Assembly (NCBI RefSeq): GCF_963677945.1
Contig: NZ_OY782578.1
Coordinates: 2,323,258 to 2,387,257 of the forward strand
Direction of reading: 5' to 3'
DNA from: an uncultured Bacteroides sp.
GTDB taxonomy: Bacteria > Bacteroidota > Bacteroidia > Bacteroidales > Bacteroidaceae
Length of the DNA: 64,000 bases
A program made the position numbers and the translations under genes. Positions 62,702-64,000 of this stretch are shown piece after piece. The first letter of the stretch is position 1. Every line of letters begins with the position of its first letter. The notes beneath the pieces are model-generated. The model was not told the origin of the DNA. It saw nothing but the letters and a program-made list of their open reading frames with translations, and made no database searches.

Positions 62702-62839
62702 GGTGGCAGGAGTGGCAGGAAAAAAGAGTATTTTTCGGTTTCAAAAATATTTTTTTGAGAATTCCGCAAATTGCATAATTTTCAAAATTTAATTTTCAGA
62801 ACGGCAAAAAGGTTATTTTTTCCTGCCACTCCTGCCACC
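62702..62839. repeat. Element with perfect 24-bp inverted ends
   Basis: Left arm 62702-62725 begins GGTGGCAGGAGTGGCAGG and ends in six A; right arm 62816-62839 is its exact reverse complement. The ~90-bp interior is AT-rich and contains AATTCCGCAA. Each arm holds two GTGGCAGG units. Located just upstream of the VapE gene, it could be an operator, a cruciform or a replication-related site. Confidence 0.85.
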
Positions 62840-62850
62840 AAATAATAAGT

Positions 62851-64000
62851 TTACTCTTTTAAACAAATATGATAAACTGTATATCCGTTTATCCTTTTCC
62901 ATTGAAAACCAAGTGATTTCAGGTTTTTACCCAGTTTGTTTATCATCTTCTTACTAATAGCAATCCCCGTTTTACTCTTAATATATTCCGCCAATTTCGC
63001 AGCAGAAAGGAATATACCTTCCTCTTCACCTTCCGGTTTACGGTAGTATTCATAGAAAAGTTCCATATCCGCATCAGTTTCCATGTAGTGCTGGTTGTGC
63101 TGTTCCACAATGCTGTTTTCCTCAGAATTGAAATAGTAACGGAACCCATTCAGAATCAAGTTCCATGCCTGGGCATAGAGTTGCTTGTAATCGATGCTGA
63201 AATCGAAATTGATAGGGCCGGTTACTTCATGGCATAGGTTGCGACGGCTACCGGTATAATCTCTCAGGATATCCAGGTGATTGGTTGTTCCGAAGAAAGA
63301 GGCATGACGCACAAAATTGCGCGGAGGACGGTCCGGCGAGGTGCGTATATTGATGTTGAACGTGGTGAACAACTCTTTCACAGTTTCCTGATCGTAACGT
63401 TGAATGGTGTCCAGCTCGTCGATATTCAGAATGGCTCCGGTGCTCAGCTTCATGCGGGTGGCATTGGCATTATTGGAAAATACGTTGGCATCGAAATGAC
63501 TTTTGCGCCATTCGGGAGGTAGCAGACGTTCCGGCCAGGTGGATTTTCCCATACCGTGCTTGCCACCAATCAATACCAGAATCTGATGATTAATTACTCG
63601 GTCGTTTATCAATGAAGCAACTAATGCCACGAACCATTTGCGAAAACACCATTCAAAATATTCGGGATCTTTAGTGGGCACGGTGGCTGCCACATCGGCA
63701 ATATAGTCGTGCCCGTCCCATTCGGTGAAAGGGACAAAGATAAAATCCTTGAAAGGGTGGTAGGAGGGGGTAAACTCGGAATCTACCATTGCCTTTACAT
63801 CATTCAGGGTGCAATTTATTCCTTCTTTGTGTGCCCGGATGTAAATGGTGTTGAGGTGATGGTCGCGAAGCTCGGTCCACTCATGACTGGAATGATCGGC
63901 ATAACGGAATTCAATGCCTTGCAGTATTACATTGCGGCGCAGCATGAAGTTGCGTTTGATAAACTCTTCGAGCTTCTGTGTCTCTTTCTCCACTTTTGTC
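62851..64000 (-). CDS. VapE-family helicase/primase-associated protein, partial
   Basis: The frame continues past the right edge: codons for T, K, V precede the apparent GTG start at 63993, so the true start is outside the window. It has P-loop ILVLIGGKHGMGKSTWPER, Walker B ILNIDELDTI and FGTTNHLDILRDYTGSRR (sensor/Arg finger), as in virulence-associated protein E (SF3-like). VapE proteins accompany primases in prophages and Bacteroides accessory cassettes and probably help replicate or repress the element. C-terminus intact (ends YTVYHICLKE). Confidence 0.85.
   Translation of the reverse strand, partial: TKVEKETQKLEEFIKRNFMLRRNVILQGIEFRYADHSSHEWTELRDHHLNTIYIRAHKEGINCTLNDVKAMVDSEFTPSYHPFKDFIFVPFTEWDGHDYIADVAATVPTKDPEYFEWCFRKWFVALVASLINDRVINHQILVLIGGKHGMGKSTWPERLLPPEWRKSHFDANVFSNNANATRMKLSTGAILNIDELDTIQRYDQETVKELFTTFNINIRTSPDRPPRNFVRHASFFGTTNHLDILRDYTGSRRNLCHEVTGPINFDFSIDYKQLYAQAWNLILNGFRYYFNSEENSIVEQHNQHYMETDADMELFYEYYRKPEGEEEGIFLSAAKLAEYIKSKTGIAISKKMINKLGKNLKSLGFQWKRINGYTVYHICLKE

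Noticed and set aside
1-64000. rRNA or tRNA genes
   Set aside because: I found no stretch with recognisable tRNA arms or rRNA conserved segments, but a short tRNA in AT-rich gaps could be missed by eye.

Overview
The window is chromosomal DNA of an AT-rich Bacteroidales bacterium (Bacteroides-like). Evidence for this: SusC/SusD/SusE starch-uptake genes, GldF/GldG, an OadG/OadB-type methylmalonyl-CoA decarboxylase cluster, a 2-oxoacid:ferredoxin oxidoreductase cluster, an HU-like plus VapE cassette, lipoprotein-rich gene content, and recurrent -7 promoter boxes of the TAnnTTTG type (often TATCTTTG). No rRNA, tRNA or CRISPR array was recognised. 

Layout. 1-20 kb is a maltodextrin/starch utilisation locus: a GH65 phosphorylase (cut by the left edge), an MFS sugar transporter, a LacI-type regulator, SusC-SusD-SusE, a secreted GH13 amylase with a type IX secretion-type C-terminus and, after two unrelated genes, a SusA-like neopullulanase. 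Two near-identical LacI-type operators, one at the susC promoter and one upstream of susA, tie the two parts together. Between them lie a GH18-deacetylase-glycosyltransferase fusion and a GH25 lysozyme. 20-24 kb is the propionate-pathway operon (epimerase, carboxyltransferase, OadG, biotin carrier, sodium pump). 24-48 kb is mostly housekeeping: a TonB receptor, a FemAB-like protein, a nitroreductase-DUF2520-KdsC-Maf operon, a TPR protein, pgk, nth, an MFS transporter, pheS linked to the 2-oxoacid ferredoxin oxidoreductase operon, a GH28 pectinase and GldFG. 48-51.5 kb holds a small DUF2867/membrane-protein cluster ending in a LytS/LytTR two-component system. 

51.5-64 kb is accessory DNA. An AbiEi-like gene sits between two direct copies of the LytTR-domain coding region. 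A deletion-ruined second AbiEi copy lies at 59.5 kb. Between the second LytTR copy and the broken AbiEi copy is a ~6.7 kb block that looks like a defence island: a DUF6338 membrane protein with a 49-residue companion, an AAA_13-type ATPase with a possible anticodon-nuclease triad, a start-less ORF, and a minus-strand operon of a TIR-like/nucleotide-processing protein, a MTH538/ThsB-like TIR protein and a caspase-like protease. Then come a DUF5131/TcmP pair and an HU-like/VapE cassette cut by the right edge. 

The strongest candidates for new biology are the TIR/TIR-like/caspase operon (Thoeris-like signalling with a protease effector), the ATPase with an R-x3-E...H C-terminus, and four intergenic arrays of TGTACA-centred dyads repeating with an almost exact 22-bp period at 3.1, 17.0, 32.9 and 62.5 kb. 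The first of these arrays appears to belong to a decayed copy of the control region still present beside HU/VapE.
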